Origin: an uncultured Verrucomicrobiota bacterium
Lineage (GTDB): Bacteria > Verrucomicrobiota > Verrucomicrobiia > Limisphaerales > UBA9464
Reading direction: 5' to 3'
Length of the DNA stretch: 35,660 nucleotides
Assembly: GCA_903910585.1 (NCBI GenBank)
Contig: CAIWAH010000022.1
Span: 1 to 35,660, forward strand
Shown: piece after piece, positions 10,364-18,790 of the stretch
How positions within the stretch are numbered: position 1 is the stretch's first letter
How the letters are laid out: the number at the start of each line of letters is the position of its first letter
Position numbers and translations under genes: made by a program
Notes under the pieces: generated by a model
Databases searched by the model: none
Seen by the model: the letters and a program-made list of their open reading frames with translations, nothing else
What the model was told of the DNA's origin: nothing

Positions 10364-11584
10364 TCATTTGATGCCGGCCATCAGCGAGAGGATCGGCATG
10401 AACACCGCGAGGGCGACGAATCCGACCACGGTCACGAGGAACAGGATCAGGGCCGGTTCCATGAGGCCGAAGATGCGTTTGATCCGCTGGGGCACGATCA
10501 GGTTGTAGTAGCCCGAGACATTCTCGAGCGCGTGGTCGAGCTGGCCGGTCTTTTCGCCGATGACCGACATGCGGAGCAGCAGGTTGGGGAAGATGCTGTG
10601 CTGGCGCAGGGCGCCGCTGAACGTCTCGCCCTCCTCGATGCGGCGGGCGACGTCCACCACGATGCCGCCGACCATCGGGCTGCCGACGAGCCCCTCGCAC
10701 AGCTTGAGGCCGGTGACCAGCGGGACGCCGTTGCGGTAGAGCACGGCGAGGTTCTGGGCAAAGCGGGCGATCCAGAGCATGTGGGTCATCGCGCCGAACA
10801 GCGGCACCTTCATCCAGAGACGATCCCAAAGGACCGCAAAGGCATGGGACTTCTTCCGGGCCACCTGGATCACAATCGGGCCGACCAGCAGGACAATCAT
10901 CCAGATCCACCAGGTCGCCTTGGTGAAGTCGCTGACGCCGAAGACCACCTTGGTCGGCCACGGCAGCTCGACCTTGGCGACCGACAGCAGCCCGACAAAC
11001 CGCGGCACCACGAACGTGAAGAGCACCAGCACGAAGATCATCGTCGTGATCATCACGATGGCCGGGTAAATCGTGGCCTGCTTCACGTCCGAGGCGATCT
11101 GATCCTGCCATTCGAGGTAGCGCTTCAGCTCGGCGAAGGATTCCGGCAACGCACCGCTCTGCTCCCCGGCCCGCACGAGGCTGGTCATGCTGTGGGAGAA
11201 GCACTTCGGAAAACGGGCCATCGAATCCGCCAGCTGGAGGCCGGACTCCACCGAGCGCTTCACCTCGCGGATGACCTTGGCGAAGGCCACGCGGTCGCAA
11301 TCTTGGGCCGCCACATCGAGCGACTGCACGAGCGGGATGCCCACCTTGATGAGGAAGCCCATGAGCGTGCAGAAGTTGATGAGGTCCCGCCGGGAGACCG
11401 CCCCGTAGCGGTTGGGGTTCGAGCGGATTTCCTCGGCGGCGGCGTCCTTTTCGGCCTTCGCCTCGACCAGCCACACGCCGTTGGAACGCAGCGTCTCCTC
11501 GAGGGACACCTCGTCGAGCGCATGCATCCGGCCGCTTTGGCTGCGGCCCCGGATGTCGAGTCCCACGTAGGAAAAGGTCTTCAT
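10364..11584 (-). CDS. GspF/PilC/MshG-like inner-membrane platform protein
   Basis: The 406-residue polytopic protein has the two-fold repeat of the T2SS F family. The N-terminal region (KTFSYVGLDIRGRSQSGRM) leads to the first cytoplasmic domain with FCTLMGFLIKVGIPLVQSLD and VRAGEQSGALPESFAEL. The second copy contains FAQNLAVLYRNGVPLVTGLK and VIGEKTGQLDHALENVSGYY. Transmembrane stretches lie at about 168-195, 225-241 and 372-401. The protein sits at the base of the pilus or pseudopilus and is driven by the ATPase encoded immediately upstream (6-bp gap). Length is normal for the family. Confidence 0.94.
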   Translation of the reverse strand: MKTFSYVGLDIRGRSQSGRMHALDEVSLEETLRSNGVWLVEAKAEKDAAAEEIRSNPNRYGAVSRRDLINFCTLMGFLIKVGIPLVQSLDVAAQDCDRVAFAKVIREVKRSVESGLQLADSMARFPKCFSHSMTSLVRAGEQSGALPESFAELKRYLEWQDQIASDVKQATIYPAIVMITTMIFVLVLFTFVVPRFVGLLSVAKVELPWPTKVVFGVSDFTKATWWIWMIVLLVGPIVIQVARKKSHAFAVLWDRLWMKVPLFGAMTHMLWIARFAQNLAVLYRNGVPLVTGLKLCEGLVGSPMVGGIVVDVARRIEEGETFSGALRQHSIFPNLLLRMSVIGEKTGQLDHALENVSGYYNLIVPQRIKRIFGLMEPALILFLVTVVGFVALAVFMPILSLMAGIK

Positions 11585-11590
11585 GGCGGC

Positions 11591-13300
11591 TTATTCGTTG
11601 GGGCGGGTGACCCGGAGGAGTTCCTCCAGTGTGGTGGCGCCCTGCATGGCCCGGCGCAGGCCGTCGTCGAACATCGAGAGCATGCCGCTTTCGCGGGCGA
11701 GCCGGGCAAACTCGGAGTGGGCAGCGCGCCGGATGATCGGCGCGTGGAACCGCTCATCGAGGGTCATGATCTCGAAGACGGCCTGGCGTCCGCGAAACCC
11801 GCTGCCGTGGCAGCGGTCGCAGCCGCCGGCCTTCCACAGCTTCGGTTCCAGACCGGGCGGCGGGGTGAGATGCAGCTTGGCCAGTTCGGCCTCGGGATCG
11901 GCGATGGGCTGACGGCAATCCGGACAGAGCCGGCGCACGAGCCGCTGGGCGAGGACCGCCACGAGGCTGCTGGGCAGCAGGTAGGGCTCGACCCCCATGT
12001 CGATGAGACGGGGAATCGCGCCGGGGGCGTCGTTGGTGTGCAACGTCGAGAAGACCAGATGTCCGGTCAGCGCGGCGCGAATCATCAGCGTCGCGGTTTC
12101 CGTGTCGCGCGTCTCGCCGACGAGGATGACGTCGGGATCCTGGCGCAGGAGCGACCGCAGCGCGGCACTGAAGGTCAGTCCCACTTCCTCGCGGATCTGC
12201 GTCTGGCGGATGCCGGCGAGGGGCATTTCCACCGGGTCTTCCAAGGTGAAGATGCTGAGGTCCGGCTGGTTGATCTCGTTGAGGACCGAGTAAAGGGTCG
12301 TGGTCTTTCCGGATCCCGTCGGACCGGTGACGATGACCACTCCGTAGGGTGCCTCGATGGCGACCCGCAGCTTGGCCTCGAATTCCGGGGTGAGGCCGAG
12401 GTGGGCGAGACGGTTCACCTGCGAACCCGTGTCGAGGATCCGCACCACGATGCTTTCGCCAAACTGCGTGGGCAGGCTGGAGATGCGCAGGTTGATCTTG
12501 CGGCGACTGACCTGGATGGAGGCCCGGCCGTCCTGGGGCACGCGGCATTCGGTCACGTCGAGATCGCCCAGGATCTTCATGCGCGCCGCGACGGCGGACT
12601 GCAGCGATTTGGGCAGCAGCACGTCGGGATGCAGCACGCCGTCAATGCGGGTGCGGATGCGCAGGAGCTTTTCCTCGGGCTCGAAATGGATGTCGCTCGC
12701 GCGGCGGTTGACCGCCCGCTGCAGCACCTGATTGACGAGATGGATGATCGGGGCGTCGTCGTCCGGGGCGGCCTCGATCTCGGGGGTGGCCGCGCCGTCG
12801 CGATCCTTCTCCTGCTCCTCCTCCGCGATGATCTTGTTGATCGATTCTTGGATCGTCGGCCCGCGGAGGTGGAGCCGGTCAATCGCGTTGAGCAGGTCGC
12901 GTTCGGTGGCGGCCACCGACTCGATCCGGTGCCCGGTGATCATCGCGAGCTGGTCCATGCCCACCACGTTGGTGGGATCGGCCATGGCGACGGTCAGGGT
13001 GCCGTCCTGCAAGCTGATGGGCAGGGCCTTGAGCCGGCGGGAAACGTCGGAGGGAATGAGCCGGGCGACCTCTTCGGTCAGCGGCAGCCGCGAAAGGTCC
13101 ACATAACGCGTCCGGCTCTCACGGGCGATGAACTCGGCCACCTTTTCGGCGGCGACGAGATTCAGGTCCACCAGCACCTTGGTCAACGCACCGCCGCGGC
13201 GCTTCAGCTCGCATTCGGCGAGCTCCAGCTGCACGGGCGTGATCAGGCCCGCGCCCAGCAGGCGTTCACCGATGCCGATCGTGGAGGGGGTGCGCTGCAT
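11591..13300 (-). CDS. GspE/PilB/MshE-type assembly ATPase
   Basis: The 569-residue cytoplasmic hexameric ATPase powers pilin extrusion. An N-terminal T2SSE_N/MshEN-type domain (about residues 5-150) precedes the catalytic domain. Motifs seen are Walker A GPTGSGKTT at about 326-334, an Asp box LEDPVE, Walker B ILVGETRDTET, the His box STLHTNDAPGAIPRL, and a CPDC...CDRCHGSGFRGR tetracysteine zinc site at about 459-496 typical of extension ATPases (GspE, PilB, MshE). No PilT-type retraction ATPase is in the window. The ATG overlaps the stop of the preceding pilin gene by 1 bp, and gspF-like follows after 6 bp. Confidence 0.95.
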   Translation of the reverse strand: MQRTPSTIGIGERLLGAGLITPVQLELAECELKRRGGALTKVLVDLNLVAAEKVAEFIARESRTRYVDLSRLPLTEEVARLIPSDVSRRLKALPISLQDGTLTVAMADPTNVVGMDQLAMITGHRIESVAATERDLLNAIDRLHLRGPTIQESINKIIAEEEQEKDRDGAATPEIEAAPDDDAPIIHLVNQVLQRAVNRRASDIHFEPEEKLLRIRTRIDGVLHPDVLLPKSLQSAVAARMKILGDLDVTECRVPQDGRASIQVSRRKINLRISSLPTQFGESIVVRILDTGSQVNRLAHLGLTPEFEAKLRVAIEAPYGVVIVTGPTGSGKTTTLYSVLNEINQPDLSIFTLEDPVEMPLAGIRQTQIREEVGLTFSAALRSLLRQDPDVILVGETRDTETATLMIRAALTGHLVFSTLHTNDAPGAIPRLIDMGVEPYLLPSSLVAVLAQRLVRRLCPDCRQPIADPEAELAKLHLTPPPGLEPKLWKAGGCDRCHGSGFRGRQAVFEIMTLDERFHAPIIRRAAHSEFARLARESGMLSMFDDGLRRAMQGATTLEELLRVTRPNE

Positions 13301-13938
13301 CAGAGGTGGGTGAGGTAAAGGTAAATGTCCGCGAAACCGGTGACGCCGACAGCCGAGAAGTCGTATTTCACGCGGCCTTCCAGGTCGGTTCCCGGGACGG
13401 ATTCGCCGAGGTTGGCGGCGGGACCATCGATCAGCCGGTTCAGTTCCTGTGCGTCCTCGCGGGCCACATTGACGAGGCGGACGTCGAGCACGGCGCCTCC
13501 GCCGGCGGTGTGGTTGGCGACCGGCGAAAGGATGGCCAGATGATACGCGGTGTTGCTGCCGTCGGGATCGGCATTTATGTCCAAAGGTGCCCGGACCTGG
13601 ACGATGGCCTGTTCCGCGATGCGGGAGCGGAAGGACTGGTCGAGGAGTCCGAGCTTGAAGAGGACATTCCGGTCCCAGTTGATTGCCGAAGGAGGATTGG
13701 TGGCGAAGTTGAAGGACGCGCCATTGACGTCACCGATCAGGCCATGTTTCGCGGCGTAGGTGATCGCGGCGGAGCGGACTGCATTGTAGCTGCCGACGGT
13801 TTCCATGACGCGGGCCTGGTTGATCACGCCAAAGATCTTGGGCAGGAGCAGGGCGGTGAGCGTGGCGACGATGGCCAGCACACCGATCATCTCGATCAGG
13901 GTGAATCCGCGGCGGGCGACAGCGTTGGGCGTTCTCAT
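13300..13938 (-). CDS. Small type IV pilin-like protein (third of three tandem copies)
   Basis: The 212-residue product has a full class III signal, RRGFTLIEMIGVLAIVATLTA, with Gly at -1 and Glu5. The C-terminal part contains VNVAREDAQELNRLID, GTDLEGRVKYDF and ends DIYLYLTHL. This pattern recurs in the two pilins encoded just upstream, so the three are tandem duplicates. It probably builds or caps the pilus as a minor pilin. A 12-bp stem-loop separates it from the second pilin, and its stop overlaps the start of the assembly ATPase by 1 bp. Confidence 0.85.
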   Translation of the reverse strand: MRTPNAVARRGFTLIEMIGVLAIVATLTALLLPKIFGVINQARVMETVGSYNAVRSAAITYAAKHGLIGDVNGASFNFATNPPSAINWDRNVLFKLGLLDQSFRSRIAEQAIVQVRAPLDINADPDGSNTAYHLAILSPVANHTAGGGAVLDVRLVNVAREDAQELNRLIDGPAANLGESVPGTDLEGRVKYDFSAVGVTGFADIYLYLTHL

Positions 13939-13952
13939 GGCGGGGGGGGAAG

Positions 13953-13990
13953 AACCGGGCGGAGTCGGCGGAGCGCCGCTCCGCCCGGTT
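13953..13990 (-). promoter_or_regulatory. Stem-loop between pilin 2 and pilin 3
   Basis: AACCGGGCGGAG (13953-13964) pairs with CTCCGCCCGGTT (13979-13990), and GGCG/CGCC pair inside the loop. No U-tract follows on the - strand (the next bases are C-rich), so it resembles a processing or stabilising hairpin, or a partial attenuator, more than a plain terminator. It lies 30 bp past the stop of the second pilin gene. Confidence 0.55.
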
Positions 13991-14020
13991 GGCGCGACAA
14001 GGTTTGGTTTCCCAGTTTGC

Positions 14021-14656
14021 TTACTTGTGGGCGACGTAGAGGTAGACGTCGGTCAGACCGTTGGAGGCGGCGGCATACTTGACGCGGCCCTTGAGGTCGG
14101 AGCTCGAAGTGGTGCTCAGGGTGTCGCCGTCGACCTTCTTGCTGAGTTCGCGGGCGTCATCCTCGGCAACGTTGGTGAGCTTGACCCACAGCACGGCGCT
14201 GCCGGTCACGTCGTTGCCGGCGGAACCGTCAGCGCTGGAGCCGTCGAGGTCCCAGGCGCGGTTGGTGCCGGTGATCGCAGCGTCGGCCGCCACGTTGCAG
14301 CCGCCGACCACGGCGTCAGAGCCGTCGCCGAGCTTGGTCTCGAAACCCTTCTCGAGGTAACCGGCCTTGAGCAGCGCGGTGGAATCCCAGTCCGTCACGC
14401 TGTTGGTGAGCTGGGTGCCGGTGAAGGCGGTGCCCTGGAAATCACCGAAACGGCCATACTTGCCGAAGTAGGTGATCGCGGCCGACTTGAAGCTGTTGTA
14501 ACTCAGGGCGGCGCCGTTGACGCGGGATTCATTCACCGCGTTGAAGATCCGGGGGATCAGGAGCGCGGCGAGGACCGCGATGATGGCGAGCACGCCGATC
14601 ATTTCGATCAGGGTGAATCCCGAACGACGGCGCAGGTTGATTTGGCTGACTTTCAT
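14021..14656 (-). CDS. Small type IV pilin-like protein (second tandem copy; candidate major pilin)
   Basis: The 211-residue product has the most canonical prepilin signal of the locus: SGFTLIEMIGVLAIIAVLAALLIP, given here as G|FTLIE with Glu5 and a long hydrophobic helix. The globular part contains LTNVAEDDARELSKKVDG, DLKGRVKYAAASNG and ends DVYLYVAHK. It is flanked by a 94-bp leader and a downstream stem-loop, an arrangement often seen where a structural pilin is expressed above its neighbours. That makes it the best candidate for the major subunit, but this is inference. It has two cysteines at most in view (GGCNV) and no classical C-terminal disulphide loop. Confidence 0.85.
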   Translation of the reverse strand: MKVSQINLRRRSGFTLIEMIGVLAIIAVLAALLIPRIFNAVNESRVNGAALSYNSFKSAAITYFGKYGRFGDFQGTAFTGTQLTNSVTDWDSTALLKAGYLEKGFETKLGDGSDAVVGGCNVAADAAITGTNRAWDLDGSSADGSAGNDVTGSAVLWVKLTNVAEDDARELSKKVDGDTLSTTSSSDLKGRVKYAAASNGLTDVYLYVAHK

Positions 14657-14750
14657 GTGTTTTGTGTGTTTGTTTTGTGGTGTCTGTTATCGGGTCCACG
14701 AACGGCGTGACAGCGCCGCCCAGGGGGGGCCCAAAGGGTTGTGAATGGCT
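14657..14750 (-). promoter_or_regulatory. Leader of the second pilin gene, A/C-rich and lacking a Shine-Dalgarno sequence
   Basis: Read on the - strand, the last 25 bases before the ATG are almost only A and C (for example ACAAAACAAACACACAAAAC) with no GGAGG-like site. A/C-rich unstructured leaders can support S1-dependent initiation. A promoter could lie in this 94-bp gap, but I cannot point to convincing -35/-10 boxes. Confidence 0.35.
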
Positions 14751-15398
14751 TCAGCGGTGGGTCACGTAGAGGCGCACATGGCCGCGTTTGGCCGTTCCGA
14801 AATCGTATTTCACCCGGCCGTTCAGGTCGGTGCCGGGCTGGCCTTCACCGACGGACTCGTCCTCGCCGTCAATCCGGCTGTTCAGGGAACGGGCGTCGGC
14901 GAGGGAGACCTGTTCGAGGATGGCTTCGACCACAATCTGACTGCCTGCGATCGTGTTGCTGGCGGTCGGGGTGAAGCCCGAAAAGCTGTAGGCGTTGTTG
15001 TCGCCGGAGGGCAGCGTGTGGCTCCGCGGTGGTGCGGAAACCGCCAGCCGGGCGCGGGTGGCAATGGGGGCGGCGAAATCATCCTCCAGAAAACCGGCCG
15101 GCCGGAGCACGGCGGTGTCCCAGTGGGCGGCGGCTTCCGCATCGCGGAACAGGGGGGTGTAGTCGGTATCAGGCCGGTCGAACCGGTGCTGATCGAGGAA
15201 GCGCTGGGCCGCCGTCTTGGCCAGCATGTAAGTCTGGGCGGACTGGTTGAGCCGGGCGTTGGTGACCACCGAGAACATCTGGGGCACGACTGACAGGGCC
15301 AGCATGCCGACGACGCTGATGGCGCCGACCGTCTCGATCGGACTGAAGCCGCTGCGCCGCGACAGGCCCGGGGCGTGGTTGGGTTGGGTGCGTTTCAT
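14751..15398 (-). CDS. Small pilin-like protein with degenerate prepilin motif (first tandem copy)
   Basis: The 215-residue product is the first gene of the pilus operon. Its N-terminus has RRSGFSPIETVGAISVVGML. Gly at -1 and Glu5 are kept, but the usual FTLIE is FSPIE, with Pro in the helix. The C-terminal region (LEQVSLADARSLNSRIDG, GTDLNGRVKYDFG, ending HVRLYVTHR) matches the next two pilins. It is probably a minor pilin, and the altered cleavage motif may slow processing. Upstream on the - strand an AGGAG lies about 15 bases from the ATG, too far to be ideal. Confidence 0.8.
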   Translation of the reverse strand: MKRTQPNHAPGLSRRSGFSPIETVGAISVVGMLALSVVPQMFSVVTNARLNQSAQTYMLAKTAAQRFLDQHRFDRPDTDYTPLFRDAEAAAHWDTAVLRPAGFLEDDFAAPIATRARLAVSAPPRSHTLPSGDNNAYSFSGFTPTASNTIAGSQIVVEAILEQVSLADARSLNSRIDGEDESVGEGQPGTDLNGRVKYDFGTAKRGHVRLYVTHR

Positions 15399-15703
15399 GG
15401 GGTATGTGTGAACTCCTGTGATTCCGATTTGCTTCGTCGAACCGTCCCGTCCTGAGCCTGCCCCCGGCCGACCGCCGGCGTTTTTCTCCCCTTCGCCGCT
15501 TTCGCAGCCCTTGCCGCCGTCGTCGCCGGGAGCAACTCAGAGCGACCGCAGTTTGGTCACAACTACCCACTTTCAAATCGCCAGATGTCAGTAACGGGGT
15601 GGCTTTCGCCGATTGGGCCTACTGAGTTTTGAGGAGAAGCCAGCGGCCCGGAGCCTCGCTACGGTCCCCTTCGACGACTGGGAGTGTCGGCTGAAAGGCC
15701 GGT
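15399..15703. other. Divergent intergenic region between the pilus operon and the sensor gene
   Basis: These 305 bp separate the divergently transcribed pilus operon and sensor/regulator pair and must hold their control sites. I see no gene, no clear sigma-70 boxes and no strong inverted repeat. A modest AGGAG lies near the pilin start on the - strand, and GGAGAGGAAG precedes an alternative sensor start at 15731. Confidence 0.4.
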
Positions 15704-18700
15704 GTGCGATTCCCGGTCTTCGGAGAGGAAGTGAATACAGGGAGTTCCAGATGGACGGGGAGAATCGGCCCAGATCAGGCCGGTTTACTGCGGTGTTTCC
15801 GGTTTCCGCTGCTGCTGGCCGCGCTGCTGTGCGGGCTGCTGATGACGCAGGGGGCCGCGCCGGAGTATTCCGTGCGCCGGCTGAACGGTGACGACGGCCT
15901 GCCCCAAGATGCGGTGACCTGCCTCGCCCAGTCGGCGGATGGGTATATCTGGATCGGCACCGGTTTTGGTCTGGCCCGTTTCGATGGCGCCCGGATCGCG
16001 GTGTTCGACCGGTTCAACACGCCGGCGCTGGTCTCGGACGCGGTCACTGCCTTGGCCGATGACGGTGCGGGCGGCATGTGGATCGGCACGGCGCGAGGGC
16101 TGGTGCTCTTCAGGAATGGTGAATTCAGTCACCGCGCCCAGCTGGCTCATCTGCCTCACGAACGGATCGCGGCCCTGCTGCCGGCGGCGGATGGTGGAAT
16201 CTGGGTGGGCTGGAGCCACGGACTCAGCCGGGTGTGGACGGATCGGGCGGAACATTTCGGCGAAGCCGCGGGGCTGCGAAACCTCGATGTCCGCGAGCTG
16301 CATGTGCTCGATGACGGCCGCCTGCTGGTGCAGACGGCCTCGGAATGGCAGGAGTTTGAACCCCGGCAAGGCCGGTTCCTCGGCGCGCGGCAGAAATTCA
16401 TCCCGGGTCCGGGAGCCCTGTCCGCCCTGCCGATGGACGGCGATGGCTTTTCGTGGGCCGGCGATGCGGAGGGAATTTCGGTCAACCGCGGCGGCAGCTG
16501 GCGACGCATGCTGGAGTTCTCGAAGGAGCAGCCGGCGGAGAGCATCCGTTTCTACTCCCATCCGACGCTGGGGTTGATCGCACTGGTGGTGCCGCACGGG
16601 GTTTACCAGTGGGATGGAGCCAAGTTCCGTCCGCTCACCACCGACACCCCCACCTGGTTGCGCCGGGCCCGGACGGCGCTGTTCGACCGCGAGGAAACGT
16701 TGTGGCTGGGGAGTTCGGAAGGGCTGCTCCAGCTGCAACGCCGGTCCGTGCAGGTCATCGGCCAGCGCGAAGGACTTCCCAGCGATCACGTGATGACCGT
16801 GTCCGAGGCGCCGGATGGCAGCCTGTATGTCGGGACCCGCCGGGGTGTGGGCTGGCTGCGCAACGGCCGGGTTGCCGGCACCGTGCCGCTGCCCGCCGGG
16901 CTGCGGGAGGCGGATACGGTGGTGCTGGCCGCGCGCGACGGGCGAATCTGGCATTCCAGCGGAAATGGCGAAGTGTCCATCCGCCGGGGCGGTGCCAACG
17001 AAGCGGTGGCGGTGCTGCCCCTGGGCAACCGCAAGGTCCGCTGCCTTTACGAGGACCGGGGCGGCGCGGTGTGGATCGGCACTTCCTCGGGCCTGTTCCG
17101 CGCGCGGGAAGAGGCCTTGGAGAACTTCCCCGGCGATGCGCAGCTCGCCGTCTATGACGTGCGGGCGGTCCTGCAGGACCACTCCGGGGTGCTCTGGATC
17201 GGCACCCACGGATCGGGATTGCTCCGGGTCGTCGGCGGCAAGGTGGCCTCCACGGAGGCCGAGCCCGATGCGCCGCCCCTGGAGGTCCTGTCGCTCTGCG
17301 AATGCCGCCGGGGCAATCTCTGGGTGGGCACGTCGGCCGGCCTGCACCTGCATTCCCAGGGCAAATGGCGGCGATTCACCCGGGCGGACGGTTTGGCGGA
17401 GAATCTCGTCAACCAGGTCCTTGAAGACAACGAGGGCCGGCTTTGGCTGACGGGCGTGCGCGGGATCCACGGCATTCCGGGAACGGATCTTTCGGACGTC
17501 ATGGGCGGGGTGCGGGCGCGGGTGCGTTGCGTCACGCTCAACCATCTCGACGGCATGATCGGTTCCGAGACCGGCGGCGGATTGCAGCCGGCCGGCTGCC
17601 GCGACCGTTTGGGCAAGCTGTGGTTCCCGACGCCGGGCGGTTTGGTGCAGATCTCGCCGGAACTGGTCCGCGCCAACACCCGTCCGCCCACCGTGGTCAT
17701 CGAGCACATCCGGCTCGACCACGAGGAAATCGCGGGGCCGCGCCTGCACCGGCTGCTGCACGGCGAGGGACCCATGCTGGAGCTGACCCGGGCCGAGTCC
17801 CGGGTGCTGGGCTTCCGGTTCACGGCGACGACCTTTCCGCAAAACGACCTCGTTCACTTCCGTTACCGCCTGAAGGGATACGACCGCGATTGGCGTCAGG
17901 CCGACGGGGTGCGGGAGGCGGGCTACTCAAACCTGAAGCCGGGCCAATACGAGTTCGAGGTGGAGGCCGCGAATGCGCATGGCTACTGGAGCGTGGCGCC
18001 CATGTCGCTGCGGTTCCGGATCATTCCGCGGCTCTACGAGACTCCCCTGTTCTATTCCATCGTGGCCGGCGTGCTGGTGTTTTGCGGACTGGGGATCGGC
18101 CGGTGGCTGCACGGCCGCCGCATCGCCCGCCTGAAGAAGTCCCACCGCGCCCTCGAGGAGGAGCGCGCCCGCATTGCCAAGGACCTGAACGACGAGATCG
18201 GTGCCAGCCTCAACGGCCTGGCCTGGCAGGCGGACCTCGCCAGCCGGGGTGCGGAAGGCCCCGCCCGCAGCGAACTGGAGACGTTTTCGGTCCGGTCCCG
18301 CTCATTGGTGGACCGGTTGCGCGAGGTGGTCTGGGCCGTCAATCCCGAGTGCGACGTGCTCGACAATTTTGCCGCCTACCTCAGCTACTACCTCGACGGC
18401 GTGACTGCGGAAAACACGCGCTTCAAACTGGATCTGCCGGCGGACCTGCCGCCGGCCCGGCTGCGATCCGAGGTGCGGCACATCCTGCTCAGCGCCTTCA
18501 AGGAAACGGTGGCGCTGGCCATCGGCCCGGCGGCCGCCCGGATGGTGGAGGTTTCGCTGCGGTTTGTGGACGGGGTGGTCCGGCTGCGGGTCTCGCACAA
18601 CGGCACCGGTGCCGGGGACGAGGAATGGAAATCGCGCATGGATACCCTGCGCGAACGCATGCATGCGATCGGCGGGCGGATTGACATTGCGACGCGGACG

Positions 18701-18790
18701 GGAGAAGGAACGAAGGTCACCTGCGAAGTTAAGGCCGACGCCTCAGACACGTCGGTCCTGCGCAAGTCGGATTCCCCCCCCACCCGATGA
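15704..18790 (+). CDS. Beta-propeller sensor with degenerate histidine-kinase domain (probable pseudokinase)
   Basis: The 1028-residue product starts at GTG; a second in-frame GTG at 15731 is equally possible. A signal-like segment (about 31-51) precedes two-component-regulator propeller repeats (about 54-640; WIGTGFGLARF, WIGTARGLVLF, WLGSSEGLLQL, WIGTHGSGLLRV and others), a Y_Y_Y domain (about 720-770; GYSNLKPGQYEFEVEA), a transmembrane helix (about 780-802) and a HisKA_3/HATPase-like end. The domain order is that of known hybrid-like periplasmic sensors. The catalytic residues are missing. The phosphoacceptor position in ERARIAKDLNDEIGASL is Asn829 (codon AAC, 18188-18190) instead of His. 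The N-box reads KETVALAIGPA without its Asn. The G1 box is HNGTG with His965 in place of Asp. A GEGTKV motif remains. The frame is open and ends in ATGA overlap with an intact regulator gene, so it is not an obvious pseudogene. Confidence 0.85.
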   Translation: MRFPVFGEEVNTGSSRWTGRIGPDQAGLLRCFRFPLLLAALLCGLLMTQGAAPEYSVRRLNGDDGLPQDAVTCLAQSADGYIWIGTGFGLARFDGARIAVFDRFNTPALVSDAVTALADDGAGGMWIGTARGLVLFRNGEFSHRAQLAHLPHERIAALLPAADGGIWVGWSHGLSRVWTDRAEHFGEAAGLRNLDVRELHVLDDGRLLVQTASEWQEFEPRQGRFLGARQKFIPGPGALSALPMDGDGFSWAGDAEGISVNRGGSWRRMLEFSKEQPAESIRFYSHPTLGLIALVVPHGVYQWDGAKFRPLTTDTPTWLRRARTALFDREETLWLGSSEGLLQLQRRSVQVIGQREGLPSDHVMTVSEAPDGSLYVGTRRGVGWLRNGRVAGTVPLPAGLREADTVVLAARDGRIWHSSGNGEVSIRRGGANEAVAVLPLGNRKVRCLYEDRGGAVWIGTSSGLFRAREEALENFPGDAQLAVYDVRAVLQDHSGVLWIGTHGSGLLRVVGGKVASTEAEPDAPPLEVLSLCECRRGNLWVGTSAGLHLHSQGKWRRFTRADGLAENLVNQVLEDNEGRLWLTGVRGIHGIPGTDLSDVMGGVRARVRCVTLNHLDGMIGSETGGGLQPAGCRDRLGKLWFPTPGGLVQISPELVRANTRPPTVVIEHIRLDHEEIAGPRLHRLLHGEGPMLELTRAESRVLGFRFTATTFPQNDLVHFRYRLKGYDRDWRQADGVREAGYSNLKPGQYEFEVEAANAHGYWSVAPMSLRFRIIPRLYETPLFYSIVAGVLVFCGLGIGRWLHGRRIARLKKSHRALEEERARIAKDLNDEIGASLNGLAWQADLASRGAEGPARSELETFSVRSRSLVDRLREVVWAVNPECDVLDNFAAYLSYYLDGVTAENTRFKLDLPADLPPARLRSEVRHILLSAFKETVALAIGPAAARMVEVSLRFVDGVVRLRVSHNGTGAGDEEWKSRMDTLRERMHAIGGRIDIATRTGEGTKVTCEVKADASDTSVLRKSDSPPTR

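Noticed and set aside
10277..13318. A 3-kb open frame on the + strand (1013 codons)
   Set aside because: It lies antisense to the gspE- and gspF-like genes, has no recognisable domain, and is rich in Arg, His, Gly and Asp as expected for a shadow frame of GC-rich coding DNA.
15785..17857. A 690-codon frame antisense to the propeller sensor
   Set aside because: The + strand product has regular propeller motifs; the antisense translation shows only His/Arg/Gln-rich shadow sequence.
15704..18790. Sensor gene as a pseudogene
   Set aside because: The frame is uninterrupted for 1028 codons, all domains are present and it is coupled to an intact regulator; only catalytic residues differ.
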